Shown in pieces: positions 6,518 through 13,482 of a DNA stretch of 13,731 bases. The stretch is from the NCBI GenBank assembly GCA_025449435.1, contig JANWJO010000033.1:1-13731 (forward strand), read 5' to 3'. This DNA comes from Chloroflexota bacterium (lineage in GTDB: Bacteria > Chloroflexota > UBA4733). Made by a program: the position numbers and the translations under genes. The first letter of the stretch is position 1, and each line of letters begins with the position of its first letter. The notes under the pieces were generated by a model. It saw only the letters and a program-made list of their open reading frames with translations. It had not been told where the DNA came from and ran no database searches.

Positions 6518-7837
6518 CTAGCTGAGGCTGTACGTTGGGCTAATCATCGTGAGGTGCACAGCGCCGCGCAGTTGGTTGTCCAGAGTGGTGGGGTCGGTGC
6601 TAAACCCGCTGCTGCCGTTGAGGTACGACACCAGCGCCGAGCGCGCCGCATCGGTGATGTCGCCATCCAGGAGTAAGCTCGCGTAGTAGTTGATCACGCT
6701 CGCTGCGTCGCTGCCAATCGAGCTGAAATCGCTTGGTGGCGACCAACTCGAACCATCGTCGGTGCGGGCGGTGAGCAGCCGGTTGGCGATGTTGTAGCGG
6801 TCCATGATCGTGCCGGTATTGATCCATGTGGGGCCGCCGGGCCAGCCTGCGACGTTCGGTGGGTTGAACAGTTGCTGACCGAGCAGCGTGAGATAGCCCG
6901 AGGGGTTCTTGGGCAAGGTGGTGATGCCGAGCAACTTGAGCGATCCCACCACGTATTCAGCCGGGCTCTTGATCAGCCCGTGGAACGCAGTGGGGGCCAG
7001 GAACTCGTCCGACTGGAACATAGCGCTCAGCACCGGCGCGAGGTCGTAGTTGTTGCCGGTGTAGATCGACGCATACTTCTGGATAGTGTCGTTGGAGGGG
7101 TTGGGGTCAACAAAAAAGTGATACAGCTTCGTCATCAGAAACGTGGCGTGGGCCGGCTGCTGCAGGATGATATTGAGGATGTCATCGCCGTCCCAGTTAC
7201 CGGTCTGGCCAAGAAATGTCTTCTGTGACGTGTCGTGGTCATGGGCCAGGAACACGAAGTTGCCGTCCTTATGGGTGCGCCAGCCGGTGAAGGCGCGCGC
7301 CGCGGCGTGCACATCGTCTTCGGTGTAGTTGCCGATGCCGAGGGTGAACAGCTCCATGAGTTCGCGCCCGTAGTTCTCGTTGGGCACGTCCTTGTGGTTC
7401 TGGTCGCCATCCAGCCACTTGAGCATCGCCGCATCCTTGGACACCCCGAGCACGAGGTCGTGGAAGTTGCCCACAGCATTGGCGCGGAACAGTTCGTTCT
7501 GTTTCCACATCCAGGCGGGGTTGCGTACCTTGATGTCTCCGGTGGCAAAATGTCCGTGCCAGAACAGCGTCATCTTCTCTTCCAGAGGACGTTGCGTGTT
7601 GAGCATGCGGAATATCCAGGCATCGCCGATGCTGTTCGCCCGCGTGCCCGTGGTGTCGATGGTGGGCATGGCGGCGTCCAGAGCCGAGTTATCGACCTGG
7701 CTATAGTTGACCAACCGGTCGACCGCCCCGGCGTAGCCCAACTGGCGATAGGTGTCGAGTTCGGTCGGATTGGCTCCAAAGCCTGCCCGACGCAAGAGGT
7801 GTGCGAACTGATCGCCCACGGTACGCTCTCCATTCAT
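6518..7837 (-). CDS. DUF1800 family protein
   Basis: Predicted 439 residues. DUF1800 proteins are a widespread family of unknown activity, almost always encoded next to DUF1501. Conserved blocks: HLLRRAGFG (13-21), ELDTYRQLGYAGAVDRL, LFWHGHFATG (91-100), NPAWMWKQNELFRANAVGNF, WLDGDQN (141-147), NENYGRELMELFTLG (153-167), ARAFTGW (180-186) and, near the C-terminus, NPPNVAGWPGG. The first residues (MNGERTVGDQFAHLL) go straight into the domain, and no signal peptide is visible. The frame has a stop (7868-7870) shortly upstream with no alternative start between, so this is not a mis-called start. No Shine-Dalgarno is seen before ATG 7837. The missing signal is odd given that its partner carries a Tat signal; hitchhiker export or a cytoplasmic role are both possible. 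Confidence 0.92.
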   Translation of the reverse strand: MNGERTVGDQFAHLLRRAGFGANPTELDTYRQLGYAGAVDRLVNYSQVDNSALDAAMPTIDTTGTRANSIGDAWIFRMLNTQRPLEEKMTLFWHGHFATGDIKVRNPAWMWKQNELFRANAVGNFHDLVLGVSKDAAMLKWLDGDQNHKDVPNENYGRELMELFTLGIGNYTEDDVHAAARAFTGWRTHKDGNFVFLAHDHDTSQKTFLGQTGNWDGDDILNIILQQPAHATFLMTKLYHFFVDPNPSNDTIQKYASIYTGNNYDLAPVLSAMFQSDEFLAPTAFHGLIKSPAEYVVGSLKLLGITTLPKNPSGYLTLLGQQLFNPPNVAGWPGGPTWINTGTIMDRYNIANRLLTARTDDGSSWSPPSDFSSIGSDAASVINYYASLLLDGDITDAARSALVSYLNGSSGFSTDPTTLDNQLRGAVHLTMISPTYSLS

Positions 7838-8093
7838 TACCCGTGTCGCTGCTGGTTTGGTGAGAGCTCAGGGTGGGTATGGCCATCCCGTTATTGGAGG
7901 GGTCGTTAGAGGCGTGCGCGATGTACGGGTCTTGTGGTTACCAACCGTTCCGTCGAGCGGGGCGCGAAGGGGGGGCCGTAACCTTGACCCGCTAGGGAGG
8001 CTGGGGCTGGGACCGGAGTTGTGCCGCATTCACCAGGCAAACGACCCGCAATGATGTGGGTAAAAGTAAGCGCCAGGGGGAGAGCGCGTGCCT
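7838..8093. other. Intergenic region upstream of the DUF1800-DUF1501 pair
   Basis: This 256-bp gap should contain the promoter of the leftward DUF1800-DUF1501 pair and the 3' end of the nadD transcript. I see no convincing -35/-10 pair on the minus strand. A weak hairpin on the minus strand (arms ACCCAC/GCGGGT, around 8043-8062) is followed by a short CGTTTG and could terminate nadD. No supported coding sequence was found. Confidence 0.4.
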
Positions 8094-8711
8094 TTATGCC
8101 GGCTCGCCACCCTGGTACAGGTGGTGGTAGTCGATGTACTGGCGCACGGCCTCCGGCAGTTGGTAGCGGATGGTGAGCCCGGCGCGCACGCGCTGCCGGA
8201 GGATGGTGCTCGACAGCTCGAAGCGCGGCCCTTGCAGCAGGAGCACACGGTGACGCACTGCCGGCAACTGCGTGTGCAGCGCAGCCAGGTCATAGGGCAT
8301 CGCACCCGGCCGTTGGATGACCGCCAGCGTCGCCAGCTCCAGCACACGAGCGGGCTCGCGCCAGGTCAGGAAGCTGGCCAGCGAGTCGCTGCCGGCGATG
8401 AAGAACAGCTCGCAATCGTGGTGTTCGCGTGCTCGAATCGCCGCTAGCGTATCGACCGTATACGACGGCCCGCCGCGCTCGATTTCCTGCGTCGAGAGGC
8501 TGAACGCCGGGTTATCGGCGATAGCTAGGCGCGTCATTTCCAGGCGGTGCGCGGCCGGCGTCACGTGTACGCCTCCCTTATGCGGCGGCTGCCACGCCGG
8601 TATGAAGCGCACTTCTGGCAGCCCAAGCTGGCTGCTCGCTTCCTCCGCCACCGCCAGGTGCGCAAAATGGATGGGGTCAAACGTGCCGCCGAAAATGCCC
8701 AGGCGCTGCAC
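8094..8711 (-). CDS. nadD: Nicotinate-nucleotide adenylyltransferase
   Basis: Cytoplasmic enzyme of NAD biosynthesis; it joins ATP and nicotinate mononucleotide to give deamido-NAD. Predicted 205 residues, close to the usual length. The nucleotidyltransferase signature is GIFGGTFDPIHFAHL (residues 5-19), where HFAH replaces the common HxGH with Ala for Gly. The adenylate-binding SSTILR lies at 167-172. Other family traits are the IPAWQPPHKG substrate segment (~37-46) and FIAGSDSLASFLTW. Start: GTG 8711 has GGAGGT 6 nt upstream and begins the protein directly at QRLGIFGG. Longer readings of this frame add ~54 residues unlike the family and overlap the divergent gene. The usual rsfS/yqeK neighbours are not adjacent. 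It is divergent from the acyl-ligase fusion. Confidence 0.95.
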   Translation of the reverse strand: MQRLGIFGGTFDPIHFAHLAVAEEASSQLGLPEVRFIPAWQPPHKGGVHVTPAAHRLEMTRLAIADNPAFSLSTQEIERGGPSYTVDTLAAIRAREHHDCELFFIAGSDSLASFLTWREPARVLELATLAVIQRPGAMPYDLAALHTQLPAVRHRVLLLQGPRFELSSTILRQRVRAGLTIRYQLPEAVRQYIDYHHLYQGGEPA

Positions 8712-8718
8712 TTGAGTT

Positions 8719-8724
8719 ACCTCC
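8719..8724 (-). promoter_or_regulatory. Ribosome binding site deciding the nadD start
   Basis: GGAGGT on the minus strand, 6-7 nt before GTG 8711. It is the strongest Shine-Dalgarno in the divergent spacer and fixes the nadD start. Confidence 0.75.
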
Positions 8725-8855
8725 ACACCGCGCCGCCGGTGCGCGCAACCGCGCCAGCATACCCGTGGCGAGCTGGCAGCACTGCTCACGTACACTGAAG
8801 CGGCACGCACGGCGGCTCGTTCATGGTGCCCCACATAATGAGAGAGGGAACACCG

Positions 8856-11549
8856 TTGGTTGCATCGTTGCAATCACCAGCCAGACCAACGTCGATGGCC
8901 TCCGTTTTTGCGGCACCTGATCTCTATCGCGAGCTAGCAGCCGTCGTGGCACTGCATCCGCAGGCGACACTGGTTGGCGGCCAGGAGGGCTTGCGCTGGC
9001 GCACCGTACAAGCCACCGAGTTTCTCGACAGGGTCAACGGCCTCGCAACCTACCTGGCCAGCCCGGCGGTGGGCGTACGGCCCGGCGACCGCCTGGTGTA
9101 CTGGTTGCCCAACCACTGGTGGTCACCAGTGTACTTCTTCGCAGCCTGGCGGCTGGGCGCGGTGGTGGTGCCCTTCGACCGCGAGATGAATGTCGAGGGC
9201 GCCGCGAAGATCCTCGCCCAGATCGAGCCACGTGCCATTATCACCGGCAACGGCGTGCCGCCCTGGGCCGGCGACTGCCCAGTTCGGGAGTGGCGGGAGC
9301 CACTGGCAGGCGAGTGCCTGCTGCCGTTGCCGGACACCTCCGCCAGCGATGGCCTCGCTGCCATCTATTACACATCGGGCACCACCGGAAACCCCAAAGG
9401 GTGCCAGCTTGGCCACGACAACTTGCGCTACCAGGTGGAGACCATATACGGCATCGTGCCGGTTGGGCCTGGCGTGCGCATTGCTAGTATCCTGCCCGTG
9501 TCGCATGTCTTCGAGCTGACCGTGGGACTGCTGTATCCCATCCTGTGCGGTGCTGCCGTGCACTATGTGCCCAGCCGGCGCGGCGAAGACATTGTGCGGG
9601 TGTTGTCGGAGCAACACATCACCCACATGCTGGTCGTGCCGCAAATCCTGAATGGTATGTACGCCGCCACTGATAAGCGCTTGCACGGCGCCTTGCCGGG
9701 GCCACTGTACGGTGCGCTGATGGCGGTTGCTGCTCGAAGCCCTATGGGTGTCCGCCGGCGGCTGTTCCGCTCGGTCCATCAACGGATCGGTGGTCAGTTG
9801 CAGTGTTTTGTCAGCGGAGGTGCGGCGCTGCCGCCCGATGTACACGCCTTCTGGCAGCGCCTGGGCATCCGGGTGGTACAAGGGTATGGCGCTAGCGAGT
9901 GCTCACCCTTGATTGCAGGGGGCGACCTCCAGGGGCGGACCCCCTATGGCAGCGTTGGCAAGGTGATCGCTGGCACGCAGTGGCGCCTGGGCGCTGATGG
10001 CGAACTACAGGTGAACGGCCCTGGGGTGTTTCGCGGCTATTGGAAGGACCCTGAGCGCACAGCGCAGGTGCTGGGTCCAGACGGCTGGTACGCCACCGGC
10101 GACCTAGTACGGCTCGACAAGCACGACAACGTGTTCATTGAGGGGCGGGCCCGCGACCTGATTGTCTTGCCTTCTGGCATGAAGGTGTGGCCAGAAGACG
10201 TGGAAGCGGTGCTCAAGGACCAGCCAGCGGTGAAAGACGCCGTGGTGATGCAGGTCAAGCAAGCGACAGGCGCCGGTTCGCTGCACGCCTACCTGGTCCC
10301 AAATGCGCAACCGGACCCTGCTGTGCTTGCGGCCATCGTGGCGGCCGCCAACCAGCGGCTGGCACAGCATCAGCGGGTCGCCACGGCTTCCTGGTGGCCG
10401 GAAGACGATTTCCCGCGCACCGCGCTCGGCAAGGTGCGCCGGCAGCTCATCACCCCTCCCGACGCCCAAATCACAGCACCACTTGCGGCTAGCAACGGCG
10501 TTGTTGGGCTCGATGACCTCGTCGCCCGGTCGGTAGCGGAAGTGGCACACCGGCCGTCGGTCGCTGATGCCGACACGCTGAGCGCGCTGGGGCTCGACAG
10601 CCTCACGCTGGCTGAACTTGCTTCCAGCCTGGAGGAGCGCACTGGCCACAAGATTCCCGAGGCGGTGCTCCAGCCCAGTCTGACGGTTGCGCAACTGCGC
10701 GAGGTGGTCGGCAAGCTGGCTACTGGCGAGAGCGACGCCGCGTCGCTCGCAGTGCTCGATCTCAATGGCCGCCCGGTGACGGCACGGGCCGAGGTAGAAG
10801 CCAAGGCGTGGCATCCGCCGTTCTGGTTGTACACGCGCGGCAGGTTTCTGCGGCGGCTCAGCTGGCCGATCACACTCCTGCACCGGCATTTCGTGCCGCG
10901 CGTGTATTTGGTGGGCGCCGAGGGCCTCAAGCAACTACCGCGCAGTGTGGTGTTTGCCGCCACGCATCGTAGCTTTGCCGACGTACCCACGCTGCAACGG
11001 GCGTTTCGCGAGTCGCCAGCGCACGATCGCTGGAACCGCTTCGTCATTGCCGCTGCTGGCGGGATCGTGGCCGATGCTGGCGTGGCCGGCCGGTTTGTCA
11101 CCGCTGCCTATGGCTTGTTCCCGCTGCGGCAGTACAGCGAGCGGGAAGCGAGCTTGCAACAACTCGCCAAAGTGATCGACGCTGGCAATTCGCTGGTCAT
11201 GTTCCCGCAGGGTCACCACACCCTACCAGCTGATGAGGTGGCTCTCACGCCGTTGAGTAGGTTCCAGCCCGGCGCGGCGTTCCTGGCCATGCAACTCGGC
11301 TTGCCGGTGGTGCCCGTGGGCATCGCTGGCGATGAACTGGTGGTGCCGGGACGCGTGCCCCCAGGGTACAAGGGAATGGTGGTGGCAGGCATCGCCGTCA
11401 AGCTGCAACGGCACTCCGTAGCGGTGGCGTTTGGGCCAGCGCTGAGCCCGCTCCCGGGCGAAGCGGCTCCAGCGTTTACAGCGCGTATCGAGGCAGCAGC
11501 CTTCCTGCTGGCGCGGCGGGCGCAAGCACTACTGGAGAACAAAGACTAA
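8856..11549 (+). CDS. Acyl-activating enzyme-ACP-PlsC acyltransferase fusion
   Basis: Predicted 897 residues with three modules. (1) AMP-forming acyl/aryl-CoA-ligase-type adenylation domain, ~25-530: P-loop TSGTTGNPKG (173-182), GYGASE (343-348), YATGDLVRLD with Asp416, RARDLIVLPSGMKVWPEDVE, and the catalytic Lys526 in TALGKVRR. (2) Acyl carrier domain, ~550-625: GLDSLTLAEL with phosphopantetheine Ser582. (3) LPLAT/PlsC-like acyltransferase, ~690-890: HRSFAD (704-709, the H-x4-D motif) and FPQGHH (783-788), where the usual Glu of FPEG is Gln785. Likely role: activate a fatty acid, load it on the built-in carrier, and transfer it to a lysophospholipid or other acceptor at the membrane, recalling the Aas-type fusion with an added carrier. 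TTG 8856 is preferred (GAGGGAA 6 nt upstream); ATG 8823 would add 11 residues but lacks a Shine-Dalgarno. Substrates are unknown. Confidence 0.9.
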   Translation: MVASLQSPARPTSMASVFAAPDLYRELAAVVALHPQATLVGGQEGLRWRTVQATEFLDRVNGLATYLASPAVGVRPGDRLVYWLPNHWWSPVYFFAAWRLGAVVVPFDREMNVEGAAKILAQIEPRAIITGNGVPPWAGDCPVREWREPLAGECLLPLPDTSASDGLAAIYYTSGTTGNPKGCQLGHDNLRYQVETIYGIVPVGPGVRIASILPVSHVFELTVGLLYPILCGAAVHYVPSRRGEDIVRVLSEQHITHMLVVPQILNGMYAATDKRLHGALPGPLYGALMAVAARSPMGVRRRLFRSVHQRIGGQLQCFVSGGAALPPDVHAFWQRLGIRVVQGYGASECSPLIAGGDLQGRTPYGSVGKVIAGTQWRLGADGELQVNGPGVFRGYWKDPERTAQVLGPDGWYATGDLVRLDKHDNVFIEGRARDLIVLPSGMKVWPEDVEAVLKDQPAVKDAVVMQVKQATGAGSLHAYLVPNAQPDPAVLAAIVAAANQRLAQHQRVATASWWPEDDFPRTALGKVRRQLITPPDAQITAPLAASNGVVGLDDLVARSVAEVAHRPSVADADTLSALGLDSLTLAELASSLEERTGHKIPEAVLQPSLTVAQLREVVGKLATGESDAASLAVLDLNGRPVTARAEVEAKAWHPPFWLYTRGRFLRRLSWPITLLHRHFVPRVYLVGAEGLKQLPRSVVFAATHRSFADVPTLQRAFRESPAHDRWNRFVIAAAGGIVADAGVAGRFVTAAYGLFPLRQYSEREASLQQLAKVIDAGNSLVMFPQGHHTLPADEVALTPLSRFQPGAAFLAMQLGLPVVPVGIAGDELVVPGRVPPGYKGMVVAGIAVKLQRHSVAVAFGPALSPLPGEAAPAFTARIEAAAFLLARRAQALLENKD

Positions 11550-11579
11550 CGGCCGTCCGGGCCGCTCGGGATCGTTGCG

Positions 11580-11873
11580 ATGGTCAGGTTGCCAATGTTC
11601 CGGAAGCTGGTCTTGGCGGTTGCCGTCATAGCGTTCACCGCAATCGGTGTGCAGCCGGTCCACGCTAGTACAGTTGTGTCGAGCGTCACGGTGAGCGACA
11701 CGGTCGTTGCCGCTACAGCCACACCAGCATCCGTGGCCACGCCAGAGCCGCCCACGCGAGGGGGTGTGCGGCACCTGTCAGGTTGGGGGCTCATCCTCAT
11801 CGGCATCCTCAGCGGCGCCCTCATCGCCACCATGGTCCGTCCGCGCGCTCCACGCCGCATCACACGCCGGTAG
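11580..11873 (+). CDS. Small signal-peptide plus one-TM protein, hypothetical
   Basis: Predicted 97 residues, unrecognised. The N-terminal signal peptide has a basic start, hydrophobic core ~10-24 and cleavage near VHA (27-29). The next ~35 residues are Val/Thr/Ser/Ala-rich and low in complexity. A Pro/Gly-containing stretch (PEPPTRGG, 55-62) leads to one hydrophobic helix (~69-85) and a very basic tail (11 residues, 6 Arg). This tripartite end resembles a cell-surface sorting signal, but no LPxTG or PEP motif is present, so it may simply be a single-pass protein with its tail in the cytoplasm. It begins 30 nt after the acyltransferase fusion and may be co-transcribed. Two ATGs (11580 and 11595) are possible; neither has a strong Shine-Dalgarno. 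Confidence 0.6.
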   Translation: MVRLPMFRKLVLAVAVIAFTAIGVQPVHASTVVSSVTVSDTVVAATATPASVATPEPPTRGGVRHLSGWGLILIGILSGALIATMVRPRAPRRITRR

Positions 11874-11899
11874 CACCAACACGCTTCTTCGCCAAAACG

Positions 11900-11941
11900 C
11901 CGGCATGGCCCAGGGCGGAGGCGTGCCCTGGACCATGCCGG
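11900..11941. terminator. Strong hairpin shared by two convergent genes
   Basis: Arms CCGGCATGGCCCAGGGC (11900-11916) and GCCCTGGACCATGCCGG (11925-11941) pair over 17 positions with a single C-A mismatch and an 8-nt loop. It lies 26 nt beyond both convergent stops (11873 + and 11967 -). On the minus strand GTTTTGG follows, a weak U-run; on the plus strand none. It is probably a bidirectional terminator or 3' protective stem. Confidence 0.65.
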
Positions 11942-11966
11942 GATCGGGAGGAGAAGCGTGACCGAA

Positions 11967-12722
11967 TTACTGTTGTGCGCTCGTTGTGGTCGTTGCTGCG
12001 CTCGTGCTGGACGATGCTGCGTGCTTTGTGGCGTGTGCGCCCTTAGCCGCATGCGCGGTGGTTAGGCGGCTGGGAAGGCGCTGCTCGAAGGTGCTGAGCA
12101 GCTTGGTCTCCTGGATTGCCGTGAGTGTGCCAGCCTTCACCTGAGCGTCGAGCGCCTGCTTGACCGCATTGGTGGCGGCGTCACTCACGCTGGCTAGTGG
12201 TACCGATTGCGCCTGGGCGATTTGGGCCACCGTCTGCCCTTGCTTAATATCCTGCTTGAACTGCTTGGGCGTCAGGTGCAACGTCTGCACGATGGCGCTC
12301 ACCTCCGCCGCTTCGATCTGGTGGGCCGCCGGTTTTACAGCGCCTTTGGTCGCGTTCTGGATTGCCCCGATGACCGCATTCTCCTGCGTCTGATTAATCG
12401 TGCCGTTTTGCACCAGGAGATCAAGAGCCGCCCGCACCTTGGGCGAACTTCCGATGTTGGCGTGTTTGGCCGCACGGGAGGCGGTAGTCGCGACGGCGAT
12501 GGCGCTCTGCGTCGTGCTGGTGGAACTCGCCGTCAGACTGGTTGTTGATGTGGCGAGCGAAGAACTGTCTGCGGTCGTTGTGGCTGCCGCGGCTGCGGCG
12601 ACGGCTGCCGGCTGTCCGGGGTTGAGTTGCTGGTCGGCCCACACGCCGCCGCCGCACACCGAAGCCGTGATAGCCGCCGCGACGCCGGCTGCGAACGCCT
12701 TGTTGCGCATCCCTTCAAACAT
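11967..12722 (-). CDS. Secreted Ala/Thr/Ser-rich protein with duplicated helical repeat
   Basis: Predicted 251 residues. The signal peptide (1-29, cleavage after VWA) has no lipobox despite Cys23. Residues ~38-86 are a low-complexity Ala/Thr/Ser linker. A helical domain follows with two similar units at 96-124 (VRAALDLLVQNGTINQTQEN...) and 187-216 (VKQALDAQVKAGTLTAIQET...). They flank a third segment at ~148-178 with the pattern LTPKQFKQDIKQGQTVAQIA. That last pattern (L-T-x4-F/L...G-x-T/S-V/L-x-x-I-A) recurs in uncharacterised exported proteins of Chloroflexota and Actinobacteria; it is known only by resemblance and has no assigned function. The tail is again Ala/Ser/Thr-rich. Start ATG 12722 has AAAGGG 8 nt upstream; upstream in-frame codons do not look coding. 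Likely a cell-wall or extracellular protein; no catalytic motif was seen. Confidence 0.8.
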   Translation of the reverse strand: MFEGMRNKAFAAGVAAAITASVCGGGVWADQQLNPGQPAAVAAAAAATTTADSSSLATSTTSLTASSTSTTQSAIAVATTASRAAKHANIGSSPKVRAALDLLVQNGTINQTQENAVIGAIQNATKGAVKPAAHQIEAAEVSAIVQTLHLTPKQFKQDIKQGQTVAQIAQAQSVPLASVSDAATNAVKQALDAQVKAGTLTAIQETKLLSTFEQRLPSRLTTAHAAKGAHATKHAASSSTSAATTTTSAQQ

Positions 12723-12758
12723 GGATAGAGCCCTTTCTGAGTGCGAATTTGGCGACTG

Positions 12759-12775
12759 ACTGCGGCCACCGCAGT
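12759..12775. repeat. Perfect 7-bp inverted repeat upstream of the secreted-protein gene
   Basis: ACTGCGG-CCA-CCGCAGT, two perfect 7-bp arms around a 3-nt loop, 36 nt before ATG 12722 on the minus strand. It could be a 5'-UTR hairpin or a repressor site. No clear minus-strand -35/-10 was found beside it. Confidence 0.45.
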
Positions 12776-12842
12776 GTGCGTGTTCAATACTGCTGGTGTA
12801 GTCGCCCGGTCGCCGGCCGGTGTACGGGTAGGTATGCCGTTT

Positions 12843-12872
12843 TGGACAGCGCCGTGCCTGCGTGCCTATCAT
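12843..12872 (+). promoter_or_regulatory. Sigma70-like promoter of the CinA-domain gene
   Basis: -35 TGGACA (12843-12848, 5 of 6 matches), 18-bp spacer, -10 TATCAT (12867-12872, 5 of 6 matches). The predicted start near 12879 leaves a ~40-nt leader with AGGAGGG 6 nt before ATG 12920. Confidence 0.55.
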
Positions 12873-12919
12873 CGCCACAGCACATGGAGTTGATCGTGGC
12901 TCGATGAGGAGGGAACCAG

Positions 12920-13429
12920 ATGGCCGGCACTATCCCGCTGTACGTCCGCCTGGGGGCGCGTGCAGGTGTGGCGCTGCAAAATCGGCGGGAAACCATCGCC
13001 GTAGCTGAGTCGTCGGCCGGCGGCCTCATTTCCGCCGCCCTGCTGGCCGTGCCCGGCGCTTCAGCCTACTTTCGTGGTGGCGGTGCGGTGTATACCACGG
13101 TGGCCAAAGAACGCCTGCTTGGCGTGACGGCTGAGGAGTTCGCGGCCTCTCGCGCCAGCACCGAAACCCATGCGCTCGTGCTGGCACGAGCAGCGCGCCG
13201 CCAGCTCGATGCCGTGTGGGGACTGGGTGAGACCGGCGCGGCTGGCCCAACGGGCAATCGGTATGGCGATGCGGCTGGGCATTGTTGCGTGGCAGTGAGT
13301 GGACCTGTCGAACGCGCTATCACCCTGGAGACGGGCAAGTCCGACCGCTGGGACAACATGGAGGCGTTTGCCGAAGCGGCACTCCAACTGCTCAGCGAAG
13401 TGCTCGAATCGCTCAACCAACCGAGGTAA
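12920..13429 (+). CDS. CinA C-terminal domain protein, NMN amidohydrolase-like (PncC type)
   Basis: Predicted 169-residue cytoplasmic protein consisting of the CinA C-terminal domain alone, the form that in other bacteria is nicotinamide-nucleotide amidase (PncC), recycling NMN to nicotinate mononucleotide. Seen: AESSAGGLISAALLAVPGASAYF from residue 29, with the conserved Ser31; YTTVAKERLLGV with Lys63; and GETGAAGPTG (103-112) leading to a hydrophobic strand. The canonical AESCTGG is changed to AESSAGG, and the usual GIAGP is GAAGP; the Ser/Lys pair thought to be catalytic remains. The MoCF-like N-terminal half of full CinA is absent, as is common. Start ATG 12920 has AGGAGGG 6 nt upstream and its own promoter. 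Activity on NMN is probable rather than certain, given the changes. Confidence 0.88.
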   Translation: MAGTIPLYVRLGARAGVALQNRRETIAVAESSAGGLISAALLAVPGASAYFRGGGAVYTTVAKERLLGVTAEEFAASRASTETHALVLARAARRQLDAVWGLGETGAAGPTGNRYGDAAGHCCVAVSGPVERAITLETGKSDRWDNMEAFAEAALQLLSEVLESLNQPR

Positions 13430-13436
13430 ACAAACG

Positions 13437-13465
13437 GCGCGGAGGAGTAATTAACTCCCCCGCGC
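13437..13465. terminator. Hairpin between convergent cinA-like gene and right-edge gene
   Basis: Arms GCGCGGAGGAGT and ACTCCCCCGCGC (12 positions, one A-C mismatch) around loop AATTA, 7 nt after the CinA-domain stop. The minus strand continues GCCGTTTGTTTA, which is T-rich, so the hairpin serves the right-edge minus-strand gene best and possibly both. Confidence 0.65.
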
Positions 13466-13482
13466 TGCCGTCTCAGTGCCGC

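Noticed and set aside
7235..7909. Plus-strand open frame (224 codons) opposite the DUF1800 gene
   Set aside because: The minus strand encodes strongly conserved DUF1800 blocks; the plus-strand frame has no supporting signal.
8712..8873. N-terminal extension of nadD by 54 codons
   Set aside because: The extension is unlike the family and overlaps the divergent gene start. GTG 8711 has GGAGGT at proper spacing and begins directly before GIFGGTFDP.
9123..10934. Two long minus-strand open frames opposite the acyl-ligase fusion
   Set aside because: They lie inside a gene with intact motifs on the plus strand; the products look like His/Gln/Arg-rich shadow translations.
11580..11873. LPxTG- or PEP-CTERM-type sorting signal at the end of the small protein
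   Set aside because: The TM plus Arg-rich tail resembles one, but no LPxTG, PEP or GlyGly-CTERM motif is present in the right position.
11967..12722. Lipoprotein signal (Cys23) in the secreted protein
   Set aside because: The residues before the Cys (TASV) do not fit a lipobox; a normal cleavage after VWA at residue 29 is better.
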